From Chrysochromulina tobinii (Eukaryota > Haptophyta > Prymnesiales > Chrysochromulinaceae), in contig JWZX01003153.1 of NCBI GenBank assembly GCA_001275005.1, positions 1 through 37,622 of the forward strand: DNA of 37,622 bases. The letters are read 5' to 3'. Of the stretch, positions 1 through 8,776 are shown piece after piece. A program made the position numbers and the translations under genes. The notes beneath the pieces are model-generated. The model ran no database searches. It had not been told where the DNA came from and saw only the letters and a program-made list of their open reading frames with translations. How positions within the stretch are numbered: the first letter of the stretch is position 1; each line of letters starts with the position of its first letter.

Positions 1-1506
1 GGCCTCGGCGGCCTGGGCAGCCTCGGCGGCGAGCTCTTTCTGGCGCTCTTCTTCCAGCTTGCGATGTATCTCCTCCTGCTTGCGGCGTTCCAACTCGTGC
101 AAGCTGAGGCCGAGGGCCTTGGGCTTCTTCGCAGAGGTGATGAAGGGAGGGGGGTGCTTCTCGTGATCGACGCCGGATTCGCCTGGGCTGACTAGGACGA
201 AGCCGCCAGCAGGCCTCGAGAGTGGGTCGAAGGCCCCTGTATCGACGGTCGTGTGGCCTTTGGGTGGCCTGAGCAGCAGAAGCGGCGCCGGCATGCCCCC
301 GATGCCCCCGATGCCCCAGATGCTCTCGTAGACACCGCAAATCAGCCGCCGCTGCTGCGATTCGCTCAGCGCGACCGTGTGGACGGCGACGTTGGCAAGG
401 TAGCCACGCAGGTAGTGCAGATTGTCTGTTGGGCTGCCGTGCTCAGCGACGACGTGCGCCCCGAACCGTAACGGGTGGCTCCGCCACGCGTCTATGGCGA
501 TCGGCGCGGTTCCACCCACGACGCGCATCCGAGCCCCCTTGGTGGCATCCGAAAAGCCCTGGGTTTCGTCAGTGCTCGCGAGGAGCTCGCCGTCCACATA
601 CAGGGCAGCGTGGCCCGCGGTGTCGCGCGTCGCGGCCACAAAGTGCCAGCGGCCTGGCGTGAGCACCTGTTCGCGCGTCGCGAGCTCCTCGCAGCCCGAG
701 TGACTGTTGCCCCACGACAGGAAGAGTTGCCCCGAGTTGGTATTCCACGCGTTCGCAAAGAGGGCGATGCCGTTATGAGAGCCATCGACTTCACACCCTG
801 AGGCCTTGCTGCTGATCAGCGTCTGGATCGAGCGCACCTCATTGGGGTTCGACGGCAGCGCGAGCTGCACCCACATGCTCAGCGTGAATGGTTCCGTGCC
901 GCTCGTAAGGGACGTCAAGACCTCGAGGTCGAGGAACGAGCCCTCAGGGAAGGCGAGCGCCTGTGTGCCGGCCGGTGGTACGTCTCGCCTGCCCCCTTGC
1001 AGGCACGCCGCCAGATCCGGGTCAATCGCTGCGCCACTCGCGTCTGCTGCTGCTGCTGCTGACGCTGCTGCTGACGCTGCTGCTGCTGCCGTTGCTGCTG
1101 CTGATGATGATGATGATGATGATGATGCTGCTGCTGCTGATGATGATGATGATGCCGTGCCTTCTGCGGCTATGCTACCGGCTGAGGCAGCAGTGGCACC
1201 TGCTGCTGCTGATGCGCTCGCCGCCCGTCCTGCTGCTGCTGCCTCTGCTACTGTTGCCCCGACTGGAGTAGTGTCCTTGGCACTCGCTGCCTCGAGCGCC
1301 ACCTGCCGGTTGTCGCTGGCAGTGGACTGCGCTGTGTAGAGGAACCAGATGCCGTAAAGCGAGAGCACGGCGAGCAGCAGAAGCGGGAGCTGGCTGCGAA
1401 ACGAGGGTGGCTTGGATTTTGCAGTGCCACGCTTGGTGAGCGGTCGCACCACTTGGGAGACTTTGGGGGGTGTTCGAGGGCCGCCGCTCGAGCCACCACC
1501 GTTCAT
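1..1506 (-). CDS. LamG-like lectin-fold type II membrane protein (3' end outside window)
   Basis: An open minus-strand frame of 502 codons starts at ATG 1506 and runs off the left edge without a stop. Residues 1-39 are basic and probably cytosolic. Residues about 40-57 are a hydrophobic anchor (LPLLLLAVLSLYGIWFLY), suggesting a type II membrane protein. Residues about 60-150 are Ala/Ser low complexity coded by GCA/TCA repeats. A LamG/concanavalin-like jelly-roll follows (about 165-400), shown by FTLSMWVQL, then GRWHFVAATRD and ALYVDGELLAS, the usual core strands of LamG domains. The last visible part is a charged helix (HELERRKQEEIHRKLEEER) and probably a coiled coil. By family knowledge LamG folds bind glycans or surface partners; the ligand here cannot be told. 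A second LamG protein lies at 35001-37106 but has a different architecture. The family call is fairly sure, function is not. Confidence 0.75.
   Translation of the reverse strand, partial: MNGGGSSGGPRTPPKVSQVVRPLTKRGTAKSKPPSFRSQLPLLLLAVLSLYGIWFLYTAQSTASDNRQVALEAASAKDTTPVGATVAEAAAAGRAASASAAAGATAASAGSIAAEGTASSSSSAAAASSSSSSSSAAATAAAAASAAASAAAAADASGAAIDPDLAACLQGGRRDVPPAGTQALAFPEGSFLDLEVLTSLTSGTEPFTLSMWVQLALPSNPNEVRSIQTLISSKASGCEVDGSHNGIALFANAWNTNSGQLFLSWGNSHSGCEELATREQVLTPGRWHFVAATRDTAGHAALYVDGELLASTDETQGFSDATKGARMRVVGGTAPIAIDAWRSHPLRFGAHVVAEHGSPTDNLHYLRGYLANVAVHTVALSESQQRRLICGVYESIWGIGGIGGMPAPLLLLRPPKGHTTVDTGAFDPLSRPAGGFVLVSPGESGVDHEKHPPPFITSAKKPKALGLSLHELERRKQEEIHRKLEEERQKELAAEAAQAAEA
1043..1156. 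repeat. Trinucleotide microsatellite (CTG/GAT type) inside the LamG gene
   Basis: Runs of gct/gat triplets in phase with the minus-strand frame encode alternating Ala and Ser tracts between the membrane anchor and the lectin domain. The tract keeps frame, so length changes would alter only the linker. Confidence 0.85.
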
Positions 1507-1597
1507 GGGGAGGCCGTGGGACGCAATCGCGATGCGAAAAGTGATGCGACGCCGTCGCAACTTGAGCGCGGACCTTTGTGACGTGTCGACACATATT

Positions 1598-2290
1598 TTA
1601 TGTCCTATAAAGGTTTTCCCGGATGGCCTCTTGCCCTCGAAGCGCCTCGCAGCGCGACAAGATCAGCTTCCGCTGCAGCTTGCTCGTGACACGGAGCTCG
1701 AGCAGGTCCTCGTCATCGAGCTTGAGGAGAAGGCGGCCATCAACTCGGGCGTCGGCAAAGGCGCTGACATGCACGTCCAAACCGAGGTCCCTAAGCCACT
1801 CGCTCACCGCGTTCTCATTCCAGGTGTCTGCTAGGAGAGCTCCTCGTGCCTCTCTGGCGTCTGCAGCAGGTGGCCCCGGCGTCCTGACAGCTGAGCGGGA
1901 CACCAGCCGAGCCGCACCGTCGTCAGTCACTCGACCCTTGAGGCTCAGCATCGACACGAAGCGCTCGAGCTCGTCCCAGCCTTCGCTGAGCACCTCGGCC
2001 AGCTTGTTACCATTGGAGTCCACTTGTCTCTCATAGAATCTCGATCGCACGTACGTTACTGAAAAAGCTCGTTGTTCAGGCACGCTGGCCTGCGCGGCAC
2101 GGATGGCGCGGCGATAGAGCTGTCGAACGGCCGCGCGCTGCATTGGATTGAGGCGCAGCATATGTATGTAAGTACTTAAAGTCGGCGCGAGGAGGTGTCG
2201 TCGTGCGTGTGCTCGCGTGCTCCGCTCGGCAAAATCGAGCACCCGATGAATGACACGCCGTTTCGAGCGCCGAAACTTGTTAGCCGCCAT
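1598..2290 (-). CDS. LYR-motif / SAM-domain fusion protein, probably mitochondrial
   Basis: A 230-aa protein if ATG 2290 is used; that ATG has a strong context (aacATGGcg). An ATG at 2161 would give 187 aa and still keep both domains. Residues 1-45 are rich in Arg/Lys/His without acidic patches, like a mitochondrial presequence. Residues 52-113 match the Complex1_LYR pattern: RQLYRRAIRAA (LYR at 58-60) and the downstream conserved Phe in VRSRFYER (F85). LYR proteins act in mitochondria as assembly factors or subunits, docking on the acyl carrier protein and often on the Fe-S cluster machinery. Residues 157-217 match a SAM domain (VSEWLRDLGL; DGRLLLKLDDEDLLEL), a helical protein-interaction module. 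The frame is intronless and in tandem with the LamG gene. Domain calls are from pattern reading; combined function is unknown. Confidence 0.65.
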   Translation of the reverse strand: MAANKFRRSKRRVIHRVLDFAERSTRAHARRHLLAPTLSTYIHMLRLNPMQRAAVRQLYRRAIRAAQASVPEQRAFSVTYVRSRFYERQVDSNGNKLAEVLSEGWDELERFVSMLSLKGRVTDDGAARLVSRSAVRTPGPPAADAREARGALLADTWNENAVSEWLRDLGLDVHVSAFADARVDGRLLLKLDDEDLLELRVTSKLQRKLILSRCEALRGQEAIRENLYRT

Positions 2291-2374
2291 GTTGTGTTGA
2301 AAGCAGAAGCACTTGTTTGCGTTCGGTTTCGGGGGGAAATAGGGAACAAACCTAAGCACTGATGGTTACGTGTT

Positions 2375-4112
2375 TCATAGCGGTGCCGCGGAGGGAGTGA
2401 GCTGCACCTGCATGCGCTCGCGCACGGCCCACGGCTCATCGACTTGCAAGGCAGGGGTAGGTGACGGCGCTGCGGAAGGGGATAGGTTGTCAAAACCTTG
2501 CGGTATGGGCTTCTTCAGCCCACCTGCCTTCTTCAGCAGATTCACGCCTTTGCGGAGCTTATCGGCCGCGTTCGACTCCTTAGTGGAACCGCCGACGCCC
2601 ATGGTCAGGTCGGGCTTGCTCTCCTGCCGGGCGCCGAACTTGCTCGGCTTGATCCCGTTGAGCTTGTCCTGCTGGCTCTTGATCTTCCAGGACAGCGCGT
2701 TGAGCGCGTCGACGGTTTGTTTCTCGTACGTGCGCAGCTCGAGCAGCACGACCTGGAGATCAGTGGTCAGGCGCGACGTCTCCTGTCTTCGCCGCTCTTC
2801 GGCCTCTCGCTGCATCCTCTCCGCATCCTGCGCAAAATCGAGCGCCCCGTTGGCCTTCTGCTTGAGAAGCGCGTTCTCCTGCTGCAGCCGTACATTCTCT
2901 GTCTGTGAGCGTGCCAGCCGGAGCGCCGTGTCCTTAAGCTCGTCGCGCAGCTGCTTCTCTATCGCCCGGTGTTCCTCGAGCTCCTCGGCCGCACTCGCTG
3001 CCTGCTCAGCGAGCTCTCTAATCTCGCCCAGCTGCTCCCACGCCTGCGCGCAGCTCTCCTCGAGCGCCTCCAGCTCGTCGATCAGTAGCACCTCGCGCAC
3101 TAGGTGCGAGGCCGCATCCCCCGAGTAGATGGCTTGGAGCTTGGCCCACGCGTCCACACGTGCGGCGTGGCTTTCCGCCAACTGCCCCTTGTAAGAGAGT
3201 ACCTGCATGTAGAGTTTGTCCACTTCGGCCTGCTGCGCGCGGCGCGCGCCCTCGGCGCCGTCCGCCTCGCGCCGAAGGCGGAGCTGGTGTGCCTTGGTGC
3301 TCGTGAGCTCATACTCGACGTTGGCGTTCTCGTCGCGCAGATCCTGGAGAGCCTGCTTCGACTCGTCGAGCTGTGCGGCGAGCTGCGCGTTCGCCGCCTC
3401 GAGCGCCTTCAGCTTTCCCTCTTGCTGCTCGAGCTTGTTGCGCGCATCGATCATGCCCATATGCGATTGGCGCGCCCTCTGCTCCATGTCCTTGACTCGG
3501 GGCGTGTCGGCCATACGTATCCTCTCGATGGTCTGCGACTGCTCGGCCAGCTCGGCCCGCAAGGCATCCTCGACGGCCTGCGCCGAGGCCGCTTTCATGA
3601 TCGCGTCCTCCATCTGCAGCCGCACCGAGAGCGTCTTGTTGAACGCTGCCTGCGCCTCCCGCGCACTCTCGCGCATCTGGACGGTCGCCTGGCGCGAGGC
3701 GGTCACTGCTTCCGAGAGTGCCTCGGCGTCGGCGACCGCCTTCTCTCGCGCCTTGTTGAGCTCATGCTCGAGGCCCTCTGCTTGGGTCCTCGCTCGCACG
3801 GCCTCCTGTGCACATCGCTCGCGCTCGGAGTCGAGGGCCTCGTCGCGCCGATGAAGCGCCGCCGCGTGGGCCTTGGCGGCGTCGAGAGCCCGGGTGGCCG
3901 CGTCCGCAGTCTGCTTGCTCGTGAGGGCGCTCTCCCGCGCCTTGGCGGCGAGCGTGGCGAGCGGCGCCGCATGCGCAAGGAGCTCGGAGAGGAGTGTGGA
4001 AAGGATGAGGCCGAGCTGCCCGTCGAGCTGCCCTACCTTGGGGGCCACGCGGCCCAGCAGGGCAGCCGCATAGAGCTCGACACGTGCGCGCAGCCGCTCC
4101 TCCTCGGGCACC

Positions 4113-4155
<43 letters not shown>

Positions 4156-5035
4156 TGCTGCTGCTACTGCTATTAGCGCCGCCGCTCGCTCGCTGAGCCA
4201 TCTCGTGCGCTAGCTCCTCCTCCCGACTCAACTGCGCTGCCAGTGCCTGCTGCAATGGCTCGAGGACGTCGTTCACGTGGAAACGCTTAGGCTGCGGCCG
4301 GCGCTGGAGCGCCGCCTCCGACGCCACCTGACGCAGCCAGCGCTGCGCCTCGCCCCCGGCACCGCCCGGCCGTTGCGCGTCAAAGTCGGCGGCGCGAAGC
4401 TCACGAAGCTCCTCCGGTGTCAGGTGGGGCGTTTGTGGAAGCAGCGAGGGGTTGAGCGTGTACACCATCGAGTACGGCGAAAGCTTGACGGCGCCTAGGG
4501 CCGCGCTCGGGTCGGCGCGCGGGTCGGCGCCGCCAACGGCCACACTTGGCGATTCGTGCAAGTGCTCCAACGCGACCCGCTGCTGCCTCTTCTCCATGAC
4601 GCGCTGCGGGTTGAGTCGCTTGCCGTGGCTCGCCACATCGTCCTTGAGCGCGTCCGTTGCGTCGTGCGCGATGCGAACGTGCCGCGCGCTCGAGCTCGGC
4701 ACGCTGCTCATCGCCGACGTTGCCGTCGCCTGTGCTGTTGACAGCTGCGAAGTGCCAGCCGGTACCCGCAGAGGAGCCAGCGATGACTCGCCAGCGCCGG
4801 AGCTCCCGACAGTCCGCGCGACCGGAAACGCAGCCCTTGGTGGTTCCACCATCGTCTTCGACCCGACTACGGTTGACACTCCTGGCGAGAGCACAGGCAG
4901 CTTTGCCGACTTCTTGGGTGACGGCGACAGCTGCGGCTGCGGCTCCGCAAGCGACTTCGCCCGCGCCCCGGAGACGAGGCCCGAGTCGAGCAGCAATTCC
5001 GCGGTCGTAGACGTGCATGAGTACATGACGACCAT
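2375..5035 (-). CDS. Large coiled-coil protein, 886 aa
   Basis: An intronless minus-strand frame starting at ATG 5035 in an excellent context (gccATGGtc). The N-terminal 230 residues are Ser/Pro/Ala-rich and probably disordered. A Ser tract and a Gly tract lie around residues 290-310. From about residue 340 to 800 the protein is almost continuous heptad-rich helix (for example LEQQEGKLKALEAANAQL), with few Gly or Pro. The tail is Lys-rich, then Pro/Ser-rich. No enzymatic motif is visible. Long coiled-coil proteins of this build occur at basal bodies, axonemes and Golgi; given the other ciliary-type genes here a cytoskeletal or basal-body role is plausible, but that is inference. I do not recognise a named family. 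Confidence 0.8.
4113..4172. repeat. GCC-triplet tract encoding poly-Gly/poly-Ser
   Basis: About fourteen gcc/ccg triplets followed by ctg/cta triplets. On the minus strand they give a Ser run then a Gly run, a flexible linker ahead of the main coiled coil. Confidence 0.85.
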
Positions 5036-5779
5036 GGCTTCTTCGACGGAGAGAGGGACAGCGGCCTTCTAGCTCGGACAAAGGTCGGCTTCGTACGAAG
5101 ACGACTTCATCTTTCACGTCTCTGAAACCGCTGGAACCGGCACTGAAACAACTACTGAAACCGAAAGTGTCGCTACGATGTGGCGACAGACACATCTAGT
5201 GCGGATGCTAGGTGCTTTATGCATGGTTCCGTATGCGGATTGCGGAGACCGAGTTCGCCAGACTACGGTCTCTCGCGGACGCGAGGGACCGCCGACGCGC
5301 CGAGCAACAGCAAGCCGCCGAGGAGTGCAGGGCCAGGGCCGGCTGGGGGTGGGGCTGGCAGGCGAAGGTGCTGCGTGCCGGTGGGGACCGAGACAACCCG
5401 CCGAGCGTTTGTACGCGATACCCGCTGTCCCCGCATCCGCGACACACCAAACGTGCGGGAAATTAGCGGGAAAAACACGACAAAACGTGCGCGCGCTCGC
5501 TCGCGCGTCGCGGCGCGGAGAAGCGTTTAATCCACACGTACATAGCAATCTGATAATCAATTGGAATTGCTTTCAATTGCTGATAACAAGTTGGCTGATA
5601 ATACTCGAACACGCTGACGTAACGCGACACGTTCAAACAGATGCACTGGTTTCAGGACTGAACATGAGTATGATCAAATTGCACGTTACTTGTACTCGTG
5701 AAAGGTACGGAGAGTTCATGGTATGTTGGTATCATCGAGAGAGTGGACCACGATAAGTCGACATGATGAGTTGCTCTGC
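5036..5779. other. Intergenic, 744 bp; promoter of the 886-aa gene and 3' flank of the next gene
   Basis: Both neighbours are on the minus strand. The right part (about 5530-5760) is markedly richer in A+T than the genes and contains repeated TGATAA and CAATTG words. Open frames here are short, overlap on both strands and have Arg/Ala-rich, shadow-like composition. No gene or RNA is recognised. Confidence 0.6.
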
Positions 5780-6418
5780 TCAAAAGACGAGCTTCTTCGA
5801 AACGTCGGGCGAGTTCACAAGGATGGCACTCTTGCGCGCGACGCTGCGCGACAGATCGCGCGTAGTCATGCCGCTTCCAGGCACCCGCTTGCTCTGCTCC
5901 AGCCTTGGCGAGCCCGGCGCGGCAAGAAGCTTGCCGGACATTGGATGACCCGTCGCTCGCGGTACCAAGAAGATGGGCGCCGGCTCGACGACGATTGACT
6001 TGCGCGCGACCGCGGTCGCGGCATCGAGGTCATGTTGGATCGCTGTGATCGCGCCGACGACTGCGTCGAAATCCCGCTCCTTTTGGGCGAGCAGCGCCTT
6101 GATCTCATCGAGGCCGCAATCCATCTTGCCGGACCACCGATCCGCGAGCACTGCTGTCGTCTCGACGTCCTCTTTGAGTTGCACCAGCTCGCGCTCGAGA
6201 CGCCCGTGCCAGTGATGCAAGCCCTCCAGGGTGAGCTTGGCCGCACTCGCAGGTGACTCCTCGAGAACCACCTTGTGCAAGCCTTCTCGTCGCGACGCGC
6301 TCGGCGTGAACGCGGGAATCGCATGCGGTTTCGCTGGCGTGAACGTGGCGGGGGCGCGCGGCTCGGCGACGCCTGCCAGAAGCGCATCGTCAGCTGGATC
6401 GATCTCCATTGCGAACAT
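5780..6418 (-). CDS. Small acidic/coiled-coil protein, unknown
   Basis: A 212-aa protein starting at MFAMEIDPADD (ATG 6418). An in-frame ATG at 6544 exists, but its extra 42 residues are Cys/Arg-rich and look like leader sequence. Residues about 1-60 are acidic and Pro/Ala-rich. Residues about 65-145 form amphipathic helices (LHHWHGRLERELVQLKEDVE; LLAQKERDFDAVVGAI), probably a coiled coil. The C-terminal 70 residues are basic and Ser-rich (RDLSRSVARKSAIL). There is no membrane segment or catalytic motif. It diverges from the flagellar-type EF-hand gene at 6658 with 239 bp between starts, so the two may be co-expressed. I do not recognise the family; small kinetochore/microtubule adaptors have a similar look, but nothing specific supports that. 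Confidence 0.6.
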   Translation of the reverse strand: MFAMEIDPADDALLAGVAEPRAPATFTPAKPHAIPAFTPSASRREGLHKVVLEESPASAAKLTLEGLHHWHGRLERELVQLKEDVETTAVLADRWSGKMDCGLDEIKALLAQKERDFDAVVGAITAIQHDLDAATAVARKSIVVEPAPIFLVPRATGHPMSGKLLAAPGSPRLEQSKRVPGSGMTTRDLSRSVARKSAILVNSPDVSKKLVF

Positions 6419-6657
6419 GGCTGACCCTTCCACTCTGCAGACTATCGCGTGTCGTCCGACGTTTTTCTCAAAACAAGAGTTTTCCTGACGGGGCGGAAAG
6501 TAAACAGGCAGAAGCGCCGCCGATAATAGATTTCCTCGAGGCAATTGGGCGAACTTGCTTTTTTCGGAATGAAGCGGCTAGCTTGCCCGCACGCGACGCA
6601 GGCATACCGTGTCGACATTTATTCGCCCTTGGCGCGGTTGAAAAGGCAACGTCGAAG
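6419..6657. promoter_or_regulatory. Divergent promoter region
   Basis: 239 bp separate the ATGs of two divergent genes (minus at 6418, plus at 6658). It is somewhat A+T-richer than the coding DNA (tttttctcaaaacaag; aataga) and lacks a clear TATA box. Confidence 0.45.
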
Positions 6658-8364
6658 ATGGTACGGGTCCCTCCGCCGCACCGGCCGCTGTCGGCGGCAC
6701 CTCGCCTGGCGCAGGACTATGAAGGCCATGGGCTGCATGCACCGTTCCCGTACGACCGGGGCTATCGCCACGACTCTGATCGTCCCGTCACGCCCAAGGA
6801 ACCCGCCACGCGGCTTCCGCCACCCGCGCGGCCACCAGAGACAACCGTTCCTGCTGATGATCCTGCTGATGATCCTGCTGATGCTCCTGCTGATGCTTCT
6901 GCTCCTTCGGAAGCAGCACCACCCAGGAGCAGGAAAAGCAAAACAAAGGTCAAAGTGCCTACTTTCACCATCCACGCGCACATCCGCGAGAAGACCATTC
7001 CCATCCAGGCTGGCGAGGGCAGCCAATGCATCTACTGGCTTGGTGCGACTGCCGTCCGCCGCTATGTCTCACAGCCCTTTTCGTACACATCTCCGTACTC
7101 CGAGGAGCTCACCTGCAAGGCCATCATCGCTGATGACGGTGCTCACCTCGAGCGCTCGGCGCGCGTGCGCGACGAGCTCGAGGATGGTGCGCACGTCTGG
7201 ATTGACGTGGGCGACGGCGCTCCACTCAGCCGGGTGCATTCACGTTCCCTTCCCGAGCGAGGGATCTTCGAGCCGCCAGGGAGCTGCGGGTACCAGGAGC
7301 AGATTGGCTGGGAGGCTACGCCTGCTGACATCTTCGACGAGGAAGTCGTGGGCATTGATCCACGGCAGACGATGCGCTACACGCGCACGGTCATCGCGGA
7401 CCAGCCATCATTCAAGGAGTGGCAGATGCGTCATGCCGCGTCGTCTTCCTCGCAGGACGGGCTCTTCGACATCTTCAATCGCACGTGGCAGCAGGTGGCG
7501 CAAGACGAGGTGGGTGAAATGCCCAATGCGTCGTCCTGGATGGGTGAGGTCAAGAGCGTCTTCTGGCATAATTTCGAGTCCCTCAAGTATGTTTTCAGCT
7601 GCCACGCGTCTGTGACCGTCGATCCGAGTAAGCCGCCTGAAATGTCGCTCCTCGAATTCTGGGCCATCTGCAAGCGTTGCGCGCTGCCTTCGCCGTGGCT
7701 CAACCTGAACAAGATCAATCGATTCTTCATGCGCAAGGGCGCAGTTCCGGATATTAGGGACTTGAAAGGCCCGCACGATGGGCGGAAGACCATCGACCTG
7801 CCCAAGTTCCTCGGGACGCTCGTGCGTATCTCCGTGCTGCGGGAACAGGGCGGAAAGGGGGAGTTGCCCATGTGCGTGACTCATCTCATCCAAGGGATGC
7901 TGACGCTCACGCCGGGGTTCGAGACGTTTGAACCGGAGAAAGCCGCATATGCGCCCTTTTCGTCGTCGGCGGTTCGGCAGAAGCTCACGATGCATGAGTC
8001 ACGCCTGAAAAAGCTCTTCAAGCACTGGGCGAAGCTCGACGAGACGCGTGAGACGATTCAGCTGTCCGAGTTCCTCCAGATGATGGCTAAGGCTGATGTC
8101 ATGGGGCCGGACCTAACCGAGGTGCAGCTCAAAATGGCCTTCGTGCACGCTATGCTTGGTGCTCACGATGGCGTGTTCGAAACATGGCAAGAGGCGGGGG
8201 AGCAGGCGTGCTCAGAGATCCTCTTCTCCGAGTTCGTCGATGTGATCATGAGGGTGGCGCTATTAAAGTTTGAGTGGGACACGGCGACCACTATCGACAT
8301 CAAGGTGCACGAGCTGTGCCTGATCCTCATCTTCGGGCCTGGCGGACGGGCCATCAATCTTTGA
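6658..8364 (+). CDS. EF-hand-like / flagellar-type structural protein, 568 aa
   Basis: Start chosen at ATG 6658 (MVRVPPPHRPLSAAP), because codons upstream in the same frame read as leader sequence (Cys/Arg-rich) and overlap the divergent promoter. Residues about 50-80 are a Pro/Ala/Asp repeat (PADDPADDPADAPADA). Residues about 100-170 could be a beta-grasp-like module (FTIHAHIREKTIPI; VWIDVGDG). Residues about 240-550 are helical and resemble degenerate EF-hand pairs seen in axonemal proteins: LSLLEFWAICKRC-like and IDLPKFLGTLVRI segments, then LFKHWAKLDETRETIQLSEF, where an EF loop has lost its Ca ligands, and LFSEFVDVIMRVALL. No signal peptide or membrane span. Intronless. A ciliary role is inferred from general look and neighbours, not from a named family. 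Confidence 0.65.
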   Translation: MVRVPPPHRPLSAAPRLAQDYEGHGLHAPFPYDRGYRHDSDRPVTPKEPATRLPPPARPPETTVPADDPADDPADAPADASAPSEAAPPRSRKSKTKVKVPTFTIHAHIREKTIPIQAGEGSQCIYWLGATAVRRYVSQPFSYTSPYSEELTCKAIIADDGAHLERSARVRDELEDGAHVWIDVGDGAPLSRVHSRSLPERGIFEPPGSCGYQEQIGWEATPADIFDEEVVGIDPRQTMRYTRTVIADQPSFKEWQMRHAASSSSQDGLFDIFNRTWQQVAQDEVGEMPNASSWMGEVKSVFWHNFESLKYVFSCHASVTVDPSKPPEMSLLEFWAICKRCALPSPWLNLNKINRFFMRKGAVPDIRDLKGPHDGRKTIDLPKFLGTLVRISVLREQGGKGELPMCVTHLIQGMLTLTPGFETFEPEKAAYAPFSSSAVRQKLTMHESRLKKLFKHWAKLDETRETIQLSEFLQMMAKADVMGPDLTEVQLKMAFVHAMLGAHDGVFETWQEAGEQACSEILFSEFVDVIMRVALLKFEWDTATTIDIKVHELCLILIFGPGGRAINL

Positions 8365-8776
8365 GGTTCGAACCGTGCTCTCAGAGTCATTCGGTCTCGG
8401 TCGCACAAGCTCGGTGGGTGTCGGGCATGAACGGAAGCAGGCAGAATTATGTGCTGCCAGGTGTGAATCGCCGGGAGGGGGGGACGGAACTCGAATACAT
8501 GTGTAGTAAGAGCGCATTTGAGTAATTCAGTAACGGACCGGACCCTCTACAGGTACAGCTGCGGTAAGTGGGGCGCGGGGGACGAGAGCGCGCGCGCCCG
8601 GAACGCTGAAGCCAAGCTCTGTGGTTCCTCAGTTGCATCATTCAAAACCGTGTTGGTGAGGAGCCACTAGGCCAGGCGACGTCGGGGGTAAGCCGCTGTA
8701 GCGCCCGCGCAAAACTTGTCCGGGCCACTTTGGGCTCTTTGAACTTCGCGGAAAATTTCGAGAGCCACACCACAAA
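8365..8776 (+). other. Intergenic, 412 bp, between two plus-strand genes
   Basis: It holds the 3' flank of the EF-hand-like gene and the promoter of the SHOCT gene. The stretch before the next ATG (cgcggaaaatttcgag) is A/T-enriched. A perfect palindrome GGTTCGAACC lies just past the stop (about 8366-8375), but there is no tRNA fold around it. No gene seen. Confidence 0.5.

Noticed and set aside
4113-4172. Short-period triplet array considered as CRISPR-like
   Set aside because: A simple triplet microsatellite without spacers, in frame with a gene.
3104-4213. 369-codon plus-strand ORF
   Set aside because: Antisense shadow of the 886-aa coiled-coil gene; Arg/Leu/Gly-rich with no domain.
5114-5560. 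148-codon minus-strand ORF between two minus genes
   Set aside because: Overlaps several plus frames of equal length, Arg/Ala/Pro-rich, no domain; GC-rich DNA gives such ORFs by chance.
8366-8375. GGTTCGAACC palindrome, like a tRNA T-loop
   Set aside because: No acceptor stem, anticodon arm or D-arm could be formed around it on either strand.
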